Assembly: GCF_026072915.1 (NCBI RefSeq)
Contig: NZ_AP025943.1
Location: 2,604,001-2,668,000 of the forward strand
Length of the DNA stretch: 64,000 bases
Direction: 5' to 3'
Source: Akkermansia biwaensis
GTDB lineage: Bacteria; Verrucomicrobiota; Verrucomicrobiia; Verrucomicrobiales; Akkermansiaceae
In this document: one piece after another, positions 62,873 through 64,000 of the stretch
Layout of the letters: the number at the start of each line of letters is the position of its first letter
Position numbering within the stretch: the first letter of the stretch is position 1
The notes under the pieces: generated by a model
Told to the model about the DNA's origin: nothing
The model's database searches: none
What the model saw: only the letters and a program-made list of their open reading frames with translations
Translations under genes and position numbers: made by a program

Positions 62873-63631
62873 TTACGGCTTAGCCGTTCCGGAATCCGTC
62901 TCCTGTTCCCGCATGCCCTTGTACCTCATGGGACGGTAGCCCCCGCGCTCCAGAATGGCCCGGCTGAAAAAATGTTCCGCACATTTCCAGACCGGCAGAG
63001 GTCCGGCTTCACTGCCCAGAAAAACGTCCCGGCCGTCTCCGTGCCACTCAATGAACATGAGCACGTGCCGCCCCGGTACGATCAGGATGTCTCCCGTCCG
63101 CAATTCTTCCCAGTCCAGCGGCGTGCACAGGGAGGGAAGTTCGCGCGTGGACCAGGGCCGGGACAGGCGCCAGCACCGGGAGACGAAACCGGAACAATCT
63201 ACTCCGGCGGCAAACCTGCTGACCGCGTCGTCTCCCGCCGCCTGCTTTTCCGGGGTGCCCATGTCTCCGGCAGCGGCGGGGCGGCCTCCGTTTTCCGGGT
63301 CGCGGTTCAGGCGGCTGACGAATTGCCGCGGGGTATCGAACCCTCCCCACTTGTACGGCATGCCCGCGGACCGTGCGCCGGGCTTCCACCAGGCTCCCGC
63401 ATGGGCGCCGGATACGGAGGCGTCCGGAGTGTCTATCCTGATCCCGTCGGGATCCGTTCCATGCCGGACGTTGTGGCGGGTCCCTCTCCAGGCCAGGTTT
63501 GTATACGCGCGGCTGGTGCGCAGGGCCTCCGTCCTGGTGACCGTGGGCGCGGCTGGCGGAATATCCGGCACGGGCGGAGAACAGGAAAAAAGGGCTGCGG
63601 AAAGGAGCACGCCTGCGGTGCGGACATTCAT
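62873..63631 (-). CDS. NlpC/P60-like lipoprotein peptidase
   Basis: The 252-aa protein starts MNVRTAGVLLSAALFSC with a lipobox ending at Cys17, so it is probably a lipoprotein. A catalytic cysteine fits Cys146 in FAAGVDCSGFVSRCW, and a histidine fits His189 in TGDILIVPGRHVLMFIEW, the NlpC/P60 order. It may cut cell-wall peptides. The start of its fold lies in MPYKWGGFDTPRQF. It is next to the SH3-like protein, which is commonly linked to this peptidase family. Both run on the minus strand. Confidence 0.78.
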   Translation of the reverse strand: MNVRTAGVLLSAALFSCSPPVPDIPPAAPTVTRTEALRTSRAYTNLAWRGTRHNVRHGTDPDGIRIDTPDASVSGAHAGAWWKPGARSAGMPYKWGGFDTPRQFVSRLNRDPENGGRPAAAGDMGTPEKQAAGDDAVSRFAAGVDCSGFVSRCWRLSRPWSTRELPSLCTPLDWEELRTGDILIVPGRHVLMFIEWHGDGRDVFLGSEAGPLPVWKCAEHFFSRAILERGGYRPMRYKGMREQETDSGTAKP

Positions 63632-63806
63632 GGGGTAATGTTTATGGCATCCGGCGGAGCCTTGTCAAGCTCCGGAGCGCATGTCCCTTGCAGCGGTTTA
63701 AAATATTGACTTGGTAAGAAAGGGTATGAGAAAGTGCCGATAGTGGCGGGGTGAGGGAATTTTCCTGCATCCGCCATAGCAATTTAACCCCGTATCAAAC
63801 ACCATT

Positions 63807-64000
63807 ATGAATGAAACCAATCAATCATCCGAACCTGAAACGACTCAGGAACCCGTGATTCCTGCTCCTGTTCCAACCCCAACTCCCGTTCCCGCCCCCA
63901 CTCCTGTTCCGCCGCCGTCCCCCACGCCGGTTCCTCCCCCTTCCGCCGCTTCAGTTCCGCCTCCCCATCCCGGACCGCCTCCATCACCCGAACCGGGTGT
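63807..64000 (+). CDS. start of a proline-rich protein, cut by the window edge
   Basis: ATG 63807 opens 64 codons that run to the end of the window. After MNETNQSSEPETTQEP the sequence is almost only P, V, T, S and A (for example APVPTPTPVPAPTPVPPP). Such a linker usually precedes a membrane or enzymatic domain, which is not in the window. The first bases have no clear ribosome-binding site. The function is unknown. Confidence 0.6.
   Translation, partial: MNETNQSSEPETTQEPVIPAPVPTPTPVPAPTPVPPPSPTPVPPPSAASVPPPHPGPPPSPEPG

Overview
The window looks like a chromosome segment of an Akkermansia species (Verrucomicrobiota). This is inferred from a G+C-rich background, a secreted GH20 hexosaminidase, a gene end with an F5/8 type C domain, very large autotransporters built from autotransporter-associated beta-strand repeats, and a tmRNA whose tag reads AESNDLALAA. 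No database search was possible.

Layout. Positions 1-6.1 kb hold the end of a carbohydrate-binding protein, a small hypothetical gene, tmRNA and tRNA-Arg (each with its own terminator), recQ, a DUF4139-type protein and tRNA-Ser. Positions 6.5-9.5 kb are an accessory stretch with a sulfotransferase-like gene, a flavodoxin-fold oxidoreductase pseudogene with an internal deletion, and a secreted protein of unknown function. Positions 9.7-22.7 kb are mostly housekeeping: sucCD, hisD with a TetR regulator and a bile-acid:sodium-symporter-family transporter, two membrane-anchored TPR proteins, a small AP2-like protein, and an Aas-like synthetase upstream of xseA.

Positions 23.5-39.5 kb hold two tandem giant autotransporters (3183 and 1954 aa). 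Their passengers differ, but their beta-barrel cassettes share an 800-bp stretch that is identical by eye. Each gene is followed by a related terminator and by a TGGAC/GTCCA inverted-repeat element. This is the most striking part of the window. Positions 39.7-50.5 kb carry an acyl-ACP thioesterase, UDP-glucuronate decarboxylase, a two-component system, hemB, a secreted hypothetical protein, a threonyl-tRNA synthetase without the N-terminal TGS domain, and infC.

A CRISPR array with type I-C-like repeats (11 intact and 2 decayed units) follows infC, with no cas gene in the window. Fumarase, a secreted SecD-P1-head-like protein with a decayed partial copy, and an HTH/RHH-like regulator divergent from two tiny genes (70 and 45 aa) come next. 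The last 9 kb carry a GrpB-family protein, hisC, a nitroreductase-family protein, the GH20 hexosaminidase, a cysteine hydrolase, an SH3-like protein, an NlpC/P60-like lipoprotein, and the proline-rich start of a protein cut by the window edge.
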